Below are positions 1 to 7,224 of a stretch of 35,281 nucleotides of DNA, piece after piece. The position numbers and the translations under genes were made by a program. This stretch comes from an uncultured Ruminococcus sp. (GTDB lineage Bacteria > Bacillota > Clostridia > Oscillospirales > Acutalibacteraceae): contig CACZZB010000001.1 of NCBI GenBank assembly GCA_902785555.1, positions 1-35,281 on the forward strand. The letters are read 5' to 3'. The notes beneath the pieces were generated by a model. The model made no database searches. It saw only the letters and a list, made by a program, of their open reading frames with translations, and was not told the DNA's origin. The stretch's first letter is position 1. Every line of letters begins with the position of its first letter.

Positions 1-191
1 TTTGCTTATAAACAAACTGTTTTATTCTCAGCAACCTTTGGCTTGTATCAAACATCTTGTTTTTTGATTTATATTTTTACTGGCACAAGAGGTTAATTTT
101 GTAATAATTATTCTAACACACCATGTACACTAATATCAAATAAATATACATATAAAATGAAAATTCGCCTTTTTCAACAATGAAGCACTAT

Positions 192-1548
192 TCAGCTTAT
201 ATATTTTTTAAAGAAATCCAACTGTTCCCGAGTGGTTATCACACGGATAGACTTTACCTGATTTTGTGAAGTACCTTTTGATATTTTGTATTCTCTGTAC
301 TTTCTGAAAGTACCTTCCTGTACTGAGTAAACGTCTGACGGAGAAGTTTCCCCTATTTTCAGCATACGCTCATGTTCACGGTTTGTTTTTGAAAGTTCTT
401 CATCAAATATATTTCCAAGCTGTTCAACTGTTTCGGGTGATATGTCCGACTGCGTTTCGATAAACATGATAATTTTCCAAGGTATGTTGTCCGTATCAGG
501 ATAAATGCAGTAATCATTTACGGTAATGCCCGTTCTTTCTTCAAACGATTTCACCACACCTGTTATATGCTCTGCTGTCAGTTTTACACCTGTAATATTT
601 ATTACCTGATTTTTCCTGTATGCAAAACGAAGCAAAGGCACTTTGCCCTTATAGCCTGTTACACGCACAACATCTTTGATGCGATAGCGGTACAGTCCCG
701 AAAGATTTGTGATGACAATTTCATACAATTCCCCAATTTTAAGCTCATGGAGCATCAAAGGACGGCTGTTTTCATCTTCAACGGGAATAAATTCAAAAAA
801 TCCGTTTGAATATCATCACACAGAATATCATGATTTTCAATTATATATTGAATAAGGTCGGTTATATTCGAGTTGAACACAGCAGCAAAATATGTAAGGT
901 CTTTTTCTTTCAGTGCATAGAAGGCTTTTATATATTTCATATCGGATTCTTCACCGCACTTTAGGGCTTCATTTGGGATACAGGTTATTGCAGGCATCAA
1001 AAACTGATTTTTTTCAATTGTATAAGCCGAAATGATTCCTTCGGGTATTCCGCCCTTTGTAACAGACGATTCTATCTCGACCATATTCACTCCTTTGCCA
1101 TAGAGATAACCTCTTTTTTTCATTTCACGGTTGATGAAATAAATAAATATTGCCACATTTTTTATAAATGCAGGCTTTGCCTTTCTGACAACGGGTATTC
1201 TTTTCATTACACCCGTTGTACCCGAAGTTTTTGCGAAAAACTCAACTTTGTCCGCTGTTATGAGCTTTTGCCTGCCTGTTTCAGCCATTTCATCTATATA
1301 TTCCTTATAATCTTCATAGACCGAAAACGGCACTTTTTTTGATAATCTTCTGCATTTTTTATATCGGCAAAATTGTATTTTTTACCAAACTCCGTATCCC
1401 TGCTTTTTTTCAGAAGTTTCATAAGCAGTTTTTCACTGACTTTATCCGCATTTTCTGCCTTTGAATAATATTTTTCTATCTGCATTCCACCGTACAATGC
1501 TGCTGCACGCATAACTATAAAATTCGTTATTTTTTCTATAAAATTCAT
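192..1548 (-). pseudogene. Decayed GH3-family acyl-adenylating enzyme gene
   Basis: Three consecutive reading-frame pieces (about 1548-1334, 1333-805 and 805-192) align end to end with the intact GH3 gene at 32159-33850, with roughly 60 percent of residues identical by eye. Two lesions are visible. The first is one missing A in the run encoding the QKK stretch near 1334-1340 (seven As, against eight purines in the intact copy), which shifts the frame. The second is a deletion near 803-806 that joins residue about 248 to about 357 of the intact protein, removing some 108 codons and shifting frame again. The deleted part contains the YAASE motif; the ATP-binding TSGTTG motif and the YRYRIKDV motif remain. 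The old start is ATG at 1548 with GAGGAAAATGG upstream. No promoter of its own is seen, and a terminator lies just upstream at 1576-1609. The gene should not give active enzyme. Confidence 0.88.
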
Positions 1549-1575
1549 GCTTCCATTTTCCTCTATTATCAACAT

Positions 1576-1609
1576 CAAAAAGCGACTGAGGCAATCTCAG
1601 CCGCTTTTT
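1576..1609 (-). terminator. Terminator of the LRR protein gene
   Basis: Read on the minus strand, 14 bases pair (five A-U, then GCGGCUGAG with CUCAGUCGC) around a 5-base loop and run into five Us. All pairs form on this strand, with one G.U; the plus-strand RNA would have an A-C mismatch, so the orientation is clear. It begins 8 bases after the stop codon of the gene at 1617-3302 and isolates the GH3 pseudogene from read-through. Confidence 0.85.
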
Positions 1610-1616
1610 ATATAGT

Positions 1617-3302
1617 TTATTCTGCCTGATTTACTTTAAGGTCAAAGTATTTTTTAGCAATACTGCCGTTTTCGTCTTTTATCTTTACACATATCTGATA
1701 ATCAGCAGCTTTTGCAGGCTTTATCTCAACGGTGTTATTTGTATCAAAGCCCTGTTTCTGTGTCCATTTTTTGTCTGTTGTCTTTTTGTAGTAGAAAGCA
1801 TAAGTACAGTTTTCCATACCTTCTTCGGGAACACCTGTAACGGTCACGGTTTCGCCTTTTTTGATAGTATCTGCGGAAATTGAGGACTCATTCACAAAGG
1901 CTTCCTCAACTTGAATATCCGAAAACATCTTAGCAATTTCACCGCTTGCATCTTTTACTTTTACACAGAATTCATAATTTCCGGCATATGCGGGAGTAAA
2001 TTCTACAGAATCATTCTCTTTATAGCCCTGTTTAACAGTCCATTTTTCTTCTCCCGGTTTTTTGTAGAGGAAAGCATAGAGATAGTCACCTTCACCGCCG
2101 CCGGCATTACCTTTGATAACAAATTTTGAACCAAGTGCTACCGAACCGAAGAAATCACCCTCAAATTCAAAATCAATGTCTACTTCAAGAGGAGAATGAT
2201 AGTTAATGCCATTTTCCTGTGCATATTCTGCGGCATAACAATCAGCACTGTATCCTTCAATTACAAAATCTTCCGAAACTCCCTCAAAAGCACCCTCACC
2301 GATTTCCGTTAAATCAGATGAAACATATACTGTTTTCAAATTCTCACAGCCTGCAAAAGCACCTTTGCCGACTGTTTTTGCATATTCAATATTCATTTCT
2401 TCAAGACCAACACAATCTGCAAAAGCATATTCACCGACAGAGGACAATATTTCAAGTTCCGACTGAGGTTCGGCAATGTTGATTGTCTGAATCTGTGAGC
2501 CGTAGAAAGCATAGTCACCAATAGCAGCGGTATATCCCGGAAGATCGTATTCTGTTCTTGTACTGGGGAAAAGAACAAGTGTTCTGCCTGTAATGTCGAA
2601 AACAACACCGTTCATAGACATGAAATAAGGGTTGCCGTAATAAACATTAAAGTCCTCAACATTGGAAAAAGCACTCATTGACTTTACGTCTATTGACCTG
2701 ACCGTATCGGGAATAATTACCGTCTGAGCAGCAGCAAGTGTTTCTTCGTCCATATTTTCCGTCATATTTCCGATTGCTGTAACGGTAATACCATTTGCAT
2801 TGTTGGGAATTTCAAAATATCCTTCACCGCTGCCTGTATATCCGACAACCTCCGCTGTAAAACCGTCAATAATACTTGCGTGAAGTTTGAATTTAAAGTC
2901 ACCCTCCTCAAAGTAAATGCCGTCTTCTTCAACGGTGAACTTATCAGCATTTTGCTTGTAGCCGACTACCATTGACAATACGTTTTTCGCAACATTTACA
3001 GTGTCTTTTGAAACTTCCTTGAACTTCTGTGACAATTCCGCTTTGATTTCATCGCTGAGTATTTTCGGCAAGCGACGGTTAGAGATAAGATTGGATATCA
3101 AGCCCTTGATTGCATTGGGTGTCTGAACTTCTCCGCTGTCAGGGACGTCAATATCTTCACCCATATCTGCGGTATCAACAATCTCATAATCTGTATTATC
3201 AACCGTATCAACTGCCGCTGCACTGATAGCTGTACCGCCGACAATTGACAATGCAAGTGCCGCTGTCAGTATTCTTACCATAAACTTTTTTGAACTTTTC
3301 AT
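1617..3302 (-). CDS. Secreted BspA-type leucine-rich-repeat protein
   Basis: 561-residue exported protein. Residues 1-30 are a signal peptide: a KSSKK-type basic start, a hydrophobic core, and AISAAA before the likely cleavage. After a charged linker, residues about 160-375 carry irregular leucine-rich repeats of the BspA/LRR_5 type (pieces such as IGDYAFYGSQIQTINI, VGEYAFADCVGLEEMNI and VGKGAFAGCENLKTVYV). The C-terminus has two related domains of about 80 residues (about 385-470 and 475-560), each with a YxFxYKK...KWTxKQG core and an ending like CVKxKDxxGxIAKxxFDxxV. This resembles the triple-tyrosine or Ig-like repeats found on Ruminococcus surface proteins. No LPXTG or dockerin is seen, so anchoring is unknown. 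LRR proteins of this type usually mediate adhesion or binding. Start ATG is preceded by CAGGAGG. It is probably a single-gene unit closed by the terminator at 1576-1609. Confidence 0.8.
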   Translation of the reverse strand: MKSSKKFMVRILTAALALSIVGGTAISAAAVDTVDNTDYEIVDTADMGEDIDVPDSGEVQTPNAIKGLISNLISNRRLPKILSDEIKAELSQKFKEVSKDTVNVAKNVLSMVVGYKQNADKFTVEEDGIYFEEGDFKFKLHASIIDGFTAEVVGYTGSGEGYFEIPNNANGITVTAIGNMTENMDEETLAAAQTVIIPDTVRSIDVKSMSAFSNVEDFNVYYGNPYFMSMNGVVFDITGRTLVLFPSTRTEYDLPGYTAAIGDYAFYGSQIQTINIAEPQSELEILSSVGEYAFADCVGLEEMNIEYAKTVGKGAFAGCENLKTVYVSSDLTEIGEGAFEGVSEDFVIEGYSADCYAAEYAQENGINYHSPLEVDIDFEFEGDFFGSVALGSKFVIKGNAGGGEGDYLYAFLYKKPGEEKWTVKQGYKENDSVEFTPAYAGNYEFCVKVKDASGEIAKMFSDIQVEEAFVNESSISADTIKKGETVTVTGVPEEGMENCTYAFYYKKTTDKKWTQKQGFDTNNTVEIKPAKAADYQICVKIKDENGSIAKKYFDLKVNQAE

Positions 3303-3358
3303 TTTAAAAACCTCCTGAAATAATTTTTTTGTTGTGCTATATTTATTCTAACATACTG

Positions 3359-3377
3359 TGTCCAACTGATGTCCAAC
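3359..3377 (-). promoter_or_regulatory. Direct repeat TTGGACA x2, candidate operator of the LRR gene
   Basis: On the minus strand GTTGGACA occurs twice with an 11-base period (plus-strand copies 3359-3366 and 3370-3377), one helical turn apart, about 60 bases upstream of the LRR start. Paired direct repeats with this spacing are typical of LytTR-type response regulators; the downstream copy, CAGTTGGACAC, resembles the VirR box CCAGTTNTNCAC. The match is partial and no LytTR gene lies in the window. Confidence 0.35.
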
Positions 3378-3510
3378 AAAACCGCCAAAACATCGTCAAA
3401 AAATAATTTTCTCCCTTTTCAACAATAAAACATTATTTAACTTGTGCAATTTGATATTTTAAAAATGATTGCTTTTATATTTTTTCTTTCATAACAAACA
3501 TCTCCTTAAA

Positions 3511-4308
3511 TTATTTTACATCACGTTTATTGAAAATTGCCACAGTCAAACAGACAAACACGGCAATAAACACAACCGAAACAATGACTGCATTGATAAC
3601 TGCACCAAGGGCGGCAGTATCAAACTCAGAATTGAACAACTGATCGGGTGCATAGTTGGAAACATCAAAGTTTTTAATGCCAACCATAGAAAGAAGCTGA
3701 TTGAGAGCCATATAGAGAAGTCCCAAAGCACTTACGCTGAAAAGCACACCTACTACACTTGCAAGAGTCTTATTACGCAAACCTGTCGTGAGGAACAATA
3801 TAATTGATGTCATCGCAAAGCTGAGCAGCAGCTTTACAAAAAACACAACAATTCCCGAACCAACTGCTGAATCGACTATCAAAGAAGAATCGGGACAGCA
3901 CACAACACCCAAAATATTTCCCAACAAAGCCAGCAACATAAAAACAGCATTATGTACACAAACTACAATGAATTTGGATATTGCCGAATAGCCTTTTCTT
4001 GCTATCTGACCTGCAAAATTTTTTACATAGCCGTCCCTTATATCCGCAAAAAGAAATGTTGTTGCAGATATGAACATGATGAGCATGAAGAACGACATCA
4101 TAGGCGAAGAAAATATTTCGGAAAGCTTTGTATCAAGCATTTCACTCGCATTTTCCGCAGGTAGGGAAGCAAACCTCAGCAGATTTTTTTGCAGTACCGG
4201 CAGAGAAAATGATGTGATTCCCTGCAGCAAAAACATAACGACTGCTGATATCCAAAATGTTTTTGACTGGAAAAGCCTGTAAAAATCCATTTTTATCAAT
4301 TTACCCAT
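3511..4308 (-). CDS. ABC-2 type transporter permease
   Basis: 265-residue membrane protein with about six hydrophobic segments, starting MGKLIKMDFYRLFQSKTFW, the usual opening of ABC-2 permeases in bacitracin- or lantibiotic-resistance type transporters (BcrB/YtrC-like). It should form the membrane channel for the ATPase encoded directly upstream. I chose ATG 4308 over the further upstream start because GAGGGAAGCATA lies before it and it overlaps the end of the ATPase gene by 8 bases, implying translational coupling. No histidine-kinase or response-regulator gene lies beside it, so the substrate cannot be inferred beyond a possible role in peptide-antibiotic or lipid efflux. Confidence 0.75.
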   Translation of the reverse strand: MGKLIKMDFYRLFQSKTFWISAVVMFLLQGITSFSLPVLQKNLLRFASLPAENASEMLDTKLSEIFSSPMMSFFMLIMFISATTFLFADIRDGYVKNFAGQIARKGYSAISKFIVVCVHNAVFMLLALLGNILGVVCCPDSSLIVDSAVGSGIVVFFVKLLLSFAMTSIILFLTTGLRNKTLASVVGVLFSVSALGLLYMALNQLLSMVGIKNFDVSNYAPDQLFNSEFDTAALGAVINAVIVSVVFIAVFVCLTVAIFNKRDVK

Positions 4309-5218
4309 TATGCTTCCCTCCTGTAACACTCAAATAATAATCCTCCAAAGAAATATCGGATACACTGACATGATTCGGAACAATATCAGCCTCAACCAGT
4401 TTCTTTACAACGAACTTTACATCATCAAGCCTTTCGCTGATACGGATAAACCCGTCATTGTCAGCGGCTATTTCTTTAAAGCCTGCTTTTCTCAGAACTT
4501 TTTCGGCACCTGCATTATCGTCCGTCCTGACGGAAATATATTTTCCGCAGCGTTTATGAAGCTCACCCGTTGTAAATTCATCTACCAGCCTGCCTTCATG
4601 GACAATTCCGTATGAATCTGCCAATTTTCCGAGTTCGTCAAGAATGTGACTTGAAATCATGACAGTTATTTTTTTCTCGTCCCTGAGCTGTGCAAGCATT
4701 TTTCTTACCTCAACGATACCCTGCGGATCAAGACCATTTATCGGCTCATCAAGTATTATCAGTTTCGGCTCACCCACCAAAGCCAAGCCGATACCAAGAC
4801 GCTGACGCATACCAAGTGAAAACGAGCCGCATGGCTTGTTTCCGACATTTTCAAGACCAACCAATTCCAACAAATTTTCAATATATCCGTTTTTCGTATC
4901 GCACCCCATAGCGATTGCTTTGATTTTCAGATTTTTATATGCTGAAAGACTGGGATAAAGTCCTGGATGTTCGATAAGAACCCCGACATTTTTCATTTCC
5001 TTACGAGCCTGACTTCCTGTTTTTCCGAACAGTGTAAATGTTCCCTTGGTAGGAGATGAAAGACCGCTGAGCATTCTCATAATTGTAGTTTTTCCTGCAC
5101 CGTTACGACCAATTAAACCATATATTTCTCCGGCACGGATATGGATATTGATATTGTCCGCTGCTGCTTTTGAACCGTATATTTTCGTCAGTCCGTCAGT
5201 TTCCATTATGTAATCCAT
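4301..5218 (-). CDS. ABC transporter ATP-binding protein, BcrA-like
   Basis: 305 residues. Walker A is GRNGAGKTT near residue 38, the signature region is SLGMRQRLGIGLAL, and Walker B is LIILDEPINGLDP, followed by a SSHIL H-loop. After the nucleotide-binding domain (about 1-215) there is the roughly 80-residue C-terminal extension common in BcrA/YtrB/lantibiotic-immunity ATPases. It powers the permease at 3511-4308. Start ATG 5218 has AAGGAG upstream at good spacing. It is the first gene of a two-gene operon; a promoter-like and repeat-containing region lies upstream (see 5296-5392). Specificity is unknown: bacitracin, lantibiotic or other envelope-active compounds are all possible. Confidence 0.85.
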   Translation of the reverse strand: MDYIMETDGLTKIYGSKAAADNINIHIRAGEIYGLIGRNGAGKTTIMRMLSGLSSPTKGTFTLFGKTGSQARKEMKNVGVLIEHPGLYPSLSAYKNLKIKAIAMGCDTKNGYIENLLELVGLENVGNKPCGSFSLGMRQRLGIGLALVGEPKLIILDEPINGLDPQGIVEVRKMLAQLRDEKKITVMISSHILDELGKLADSYGIVHEGRLVDEFTTGELHKRCGKYISVRTDDNAGAEKVLRKAGFKEIAADNDGFIRISERLDDVKFVVKKLVEADIVPNHVSVSDISLEDYYLSVTGGKHNG

Positions 5219-5295
5219 AAATATACTCCTTTTTTATTTTTTGTTTTTCTCTCTTTCGCTGACTATATCATAATATAAATTTTCGTTAAAAACAA

Positions 5296-5392
5296 TTTGC
5301 AATATAGTCCCGAAATGCAAAGTAACTTACAGTTTCCATGCAAAAAGTAAATTAACTTACACTGCAAGCAAAAATTGTAAACTGCATTACCC
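5296..5392 (-). promoter_or_regulatory. Repeat-bearing upstream region of the ABC operon
   Basis: On the minus strand the segment carries two copies of TGTAAGTTA-A/C-TTT about 33 bases apart. The first sits in GTAAGTTAATTTAC and the second is the palindrome GTAAGTTAC; a related GTAATGCAGTTTAC lies just upstream. Closer to the gene, TTGCAA followed about 17-19 bases later by TTTATA/TATATT is a weak promoter. Such repeats suggest a repressor operator, for example a GntR/YtrA-type site, but the regulator is not in the window. Confidence 0.3.
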
Positions 5393-5474
5393 AAACTTAT
5401 CTTGAATAATCATAAATAAAAAAACAGAAGAAATACACTTGTTTACTCTGCTTTTTCATAATTATACCATTTTC

Positions 5475-5729
5475 TTATTCACTTGCTGTACACCCAAAAA
5501 AGTGATGAGAATACTTTTTCAACCTTTTATGACAGCCATTGATAATTTCATAACCGTCACCTGTCGTTATCAGCTTTTCACCATTGAAGGCAATCTCGCC
5601 TTGTGGCTGTATTTTCGCAATAAGGCTTTTATCCTGCTGTAACTGTTGTTCTGTTTCATGAGAAATTTTCTTTTTTAAAAGCATTTTTAACGCCTTCTTT
5701 CTTGAAAAGTTTATAGATTTTTCAGGCAA
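5475..5729 (-). CDS. Small protein or truncated remnant, possibly of a conjugation ATPase
   Basis: 84 residues, lysine-rich at the N-terminus, then IAKIQPQGEIAFNGEKLITTGDGYE near residues 37-61. The QPQG...F...TGDGYE pattern recalls the N-terminal part of VirB4/TraE-like ATPases carried by integrative conjugative elements of Firmicutes. After that the similarity stops and the frame ends in an unrelated HHFFGCTASE tail. No continuation is found in the other frames downstream. No clear ribosome site precedes the start. I read it as a stub left by a lost mobile element, but it could be an unrelated small gene or not be translated. Confidence 0.3.
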   Translation of the reverse strand: MPEKSINFSRKKALKMLLKKKISHETEQQLQQDKSLIAKIQPQGEIAFNGEKLITTGDGYEIINGCHKRLKKYSHHFFGCTASE

Positions 5730-5733
5730 TATA

Positions 5734-5742
5734 TGATATAAT
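5734..5742 (+). promoter_or_regulatory. Extended -10 promoter of the 105-residue orphan gene
   Basis: TGATATAAT is an extended -10 (TGnTATAAT) 45 bases upstream of the ATG at 5788. No good -35 is present at 17 bases, which is usual for extended -10 promoters. Confidence 0.5.
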
Positions 5743-5787
5743 CAGATTGTCGTTAATACAATAAATTAGAATTTAGGAGTTGAAAGA

Positions 5788-6105
5788 ATGAAACCCTTTT
5801 CATATTATGATACTCAAGCGATGGAAACTTGGTGGGATCAAGCTCACGAAAAGAATTCAAATAATTTCAAAAATGCAAGAGTAATTGTATCCGCTCCTGA
5901 TGAGAGTGACCTCCATGAACTTACTTTATTTTGTATAAGAGTATTAGATCATAATGGAGCGTGGAATTTTGAAATTGAGCATATTGATAATACAGAACAA
6001 AATATCATCACTTTCAAATATAATGGAACAATTAATGCGTTAAATGCTATTTCTAACATTCGTTCTCATTGCGTCCACTCCATAAAATGGGAGTTTATGG
6101 ATTGA
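5788..6105 (+). CDS. Hypothetical 105-residue orphan protein
   Basis: The ribosome site AGGAG lies 8-9 bases before the ATG and an extended -10 lies upstream, so expression is likely. The protein is soluble and acidic-aromatic, with no signal peptide or membrane segment. It opens MKPFSYYDTQAMETWWDQ and contains ARVIVSAPDESDLHEL, then alternating hydrophobic strands and a final IRSHCVHSIKWEFMD. I recognise no family. It stands alone between a possible mobile-element stub and a disturbed tRNA locus, a common setting for small immunity or defence genes, but nothing in the protein proves such a role. Confidence 0.6.
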   Translation: MKPFSYYDTQAMETWWDQAHEKNSNNFKNARVIVSAPDESDLHELTLFCIRVLDHNGAWNFEIEHIDNTEQNIITFKYNGTINALNAISNIRSHCVHSIKWEFMD

Positions 6106-6292
6106 CAAATTCTGATTTATCTTACTATCCATAAATGGCTCGTGCAGAAGTAACGCTGTATTATTATTTTGACAGTAACGAAAAGCGAAAAAACCTTTGC
6201 AGGATATATAGTGAGTAATATTAGTTAGTAACACAATGAGTAATAGGACAAAATTTTTCAAAATTCAGGACAATTTTTCTGATTTCGGGCAT
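6106..6292. other. Gene-poor spacer
   Basis: AT-rich sequence between the orphan gene and the tRNA terminator. A 73-codon minus-strand frame (6040-6261) begins with a signal-like hydrophobic stretch, but it runs into the orphan gene on the opposite strand and has no ribosome site. I see no supported gene; it may be decayed accessory DNA. Confidence 0.4.
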
Positions 6293-6341
6293 AAAAAAAC
6301 CGCATGAACATCAAGCTAAAAAGCCTGTATTCATGCAGTTT
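6293..6341 (-). terminator. Terminator of the tRNA-Ser transcript
   Basis: Minus-strand RNA folds about 15 pairs (AAAACUGCAUGAAUACA with UGUUCAUGCGGUUUU, including G.U pairs) and is followed by seven Us. It begins directly after the encoded CCA end of tRNA-Ser. Confidence 0.85.
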
Positions 6342-6431
6342 TGGCGGAGGACAAGGGATTTGAACCCTCGCGTCGGTTTCCCGACCTACTCCCTTAGCAG
6401 GGGAGCCTCTTCACCACTTGAGTAATCCTCC
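6342..6431 (-). tRNA. tRNA-Ser(GCU)
   Basis: Reading the minus strand from 6431: acceptor GGAGGAT pairs with the 3' GTCCTCC, then discriminator G and an encoded CCA. The anticodon arm is CCCCTGCTAAGGG with anticodon GCT, decoding AGC and AGT. A long variable arm (TCGGGAAACCGA) marks it as a class II serine tRNA, and the T arm is GAGGGTTCAAATCCC-like. The length is 90 bases with CCA. It lies 52 bases downstream of a truncated tRNA-Ser and shares its promoter. Confidence 0.95.
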
Positions 6432-6483
6432 GTATAGTGAAATGAACTCCATTCCTGTCAAGAAATGGTTCTTATAAAAAATG

Positions 6484-6526
6484 GGTTTTCAAGACCGCCT
6501 CGTTATGACCGCTTCGATACCTCTCC
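6484..6526 (-). pseudogene. 5' half of tRNA-Ser(UGA), truncated
   Basis: From 6526 on the minus strand the sequence GGAGAGGTATCGAAGCGG, the rest of the D arm and the anticodon arm GCGGTCTTGAAAACC match a typical tRNA-Ser(UGA). Agreement stops inside the 3' side of the anticodon stem at about 6484. The variable arm, T arm, 3' acceptor strand and CCA are absent and are replaced by CATTTTTTATAAG and an unrelated imperfect hairpin. The gene cannot yield a tRNA. Its promoter is intact (6569-6597), so the fragment is transcribed as the leader of tRNA-Ser(GCU). Confidence 0.8.
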
Positions 6527-6568
6527 ACATATATTTCCGTTACAGCTTTTCTCCCTGCAACGTTTAAT

Positions 6569-6597
6569 ATAATATCACATCACAGCTATTTTGTCAA
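6569..6597 (-). promoter_or_regulatory. Consensus promoter of the tRNA-Ser unit
   Basis: TTGACA (6592-6597), a 17-base spacer and TATTAT (6569-6574) on the minus strand, about 43 bases before the tRNA-Ser(UGA) remnant. Confidence 0.8.
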
Positions 6598-6609
6598 GTC
6601 TTTTTTTAA

Positions 6610-6639
6610 AATTAATTAATAATTATTAATTATTAATTG
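6610..6639. repeat. Heptad AT repeat (TTAATAA type)
   Basis: Short tandem array of a 7-base unit (TTAATAA on the minus strand), overlapping the last codons of the TSCPD gene, whose protein ends KTINN because of it. Similar arrays occur at 23925-23948 and 24031-24055. Confidence 0.6.
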
Positions 6640-6871
6640 TTTTCAGTGCTTTTGCAAGCTGGTCGGGGCACGATGTCCCTCTGAAGCCGCACTGTATACC
6701 CTCACATCTGGCGATAACGTCTTCGGTTTTCATTCCTTCGACAAGGGCGGCTATTCCCTGCGTATTTCCCATACAGCCTCCGTTGAATTTAACGTTTTTT
6801 ACGATACCGTTCTCGACCTCGAATTCTATCGAGCGTGAACAGGTATTTTTTGTTTTATAAGTATGCTTCAC
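6626..6871 (-). CDS. TSCPD domain protein (TIGR03905 family)
   Basis: 81 residues. The family hallmark is visible as CGFRGTSCPDQLAKAL near the C-terminus, preceded by an N-terminal C-S-R-S-I-E-F strand and a GGCMGNTQGIAALVEG centre. This small fold also occurs as the C-terminal TSCPD domain of some class II ribonucleotide reductases; the free-standing form is of unknown function, probably metal or iron-sulfur related given its conserved cysteines. Start is GTG at 6871 with AAAGGAG eight bases upstream. It lies just after the terminator of the rpsF operon. Confidence 0.85.
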   Translation of the reverse strand: MKHTYKTKNTCSRSIEFEVENGIVKNVKFNGGCMGNTQGIAALVEGMKTEDVIARCEGIQCGFRGTSCPDQLAKALKTINN

Positions 6872-6887
6872 AGAAAAAACTCCTTTT

Positions 6888-6927
6888 TCAAAAAAACCGA
6901 TGCCAATTTCTGAATGACATCGGTTTT
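6888..6927 (-). terminator. Terminator of the rpsF-ssb-rpsR operon
   Basis: Minus-strand AAAACCGATG pairs with CATCGGTTTT around a 15-base loop and is followed by further Ts. It lies 15 bases after the rpsR stop. Confidence 0.85.
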
Positions 6928-6941
6928 ATAAGTTTTATTTA

Positions 6942-7193
6942 TCAGTCGCTTGTATAAGGCATCAATGCAAGGTATCTTGCACGCTTTACTGCTACTGTAA
7001 GTTCACGCTGATGACGTGCACAAGTGCCTGTTACTCTGCGGGGAAGTATCTTGGCTCTTTCCGATACAAAACGGCGGAGTCTTGATATATCCTTATAGTC
7101 AATAGCTTCTACTCTATCTACGCAGAAAGAACAAACTTTTTTGCGACCCTTGCGACCGCCTCTGCGGTTATCTCTTTCAGGTCTTTCAGCCAT
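6942..7193 (-). CDS. rpsR: 30S ribosomal protein S18
   Basis: 83 residues from the chosen ATG at 7193, which has GAAGGAGG at good spacing; a further upstream ATG would place the ribosome site inside the gene. The basic N-terminus [10 protein letters not shown], then [21 protein letters not shown] and the ending [11 protein letters not shown] are typical of S18. The protein binds 16S rRNA with S6 on the platform of the small subunit. It is the last gene of rpsF-ssb-rpsR. Confidence 0.97.
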   Translation of the reverse strand: MAERPERDNRRGGRKGRKKVCSFCVDRVEAIDYKDISRLRRFVSERAKILPRRVTGTCARHQRELTVAVKRARYLALMPYTSD

Positions 7194-7224
7194 GGGTAGT
7201 TCCTCCTTCAAATTTCATTGTCAA

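Noticed and set aside
1330..1342. GH3 frameshift as a sequencing error only
   Set aside because: The break lies in a homopolymer, so an error is possible, but the separate deletion of about 108 codons independently disables the gene.
6040..6261. 73-codon minus-strand frame with a hydrophobic N-terminus
   Set aside because: It overlaps the end of the orphan gene on the other strand, has no ribosome site, and its sequence past the first 20 residues shows no protein-like pattern.
6433..6483. TTGACA between the two tRNA genes as a promoter
   Set aside because: A -10 at proper spacing would end at the tRNA 5' end, leaving no room for a start site; the sequence is better read as part of an imperfect hairpin.
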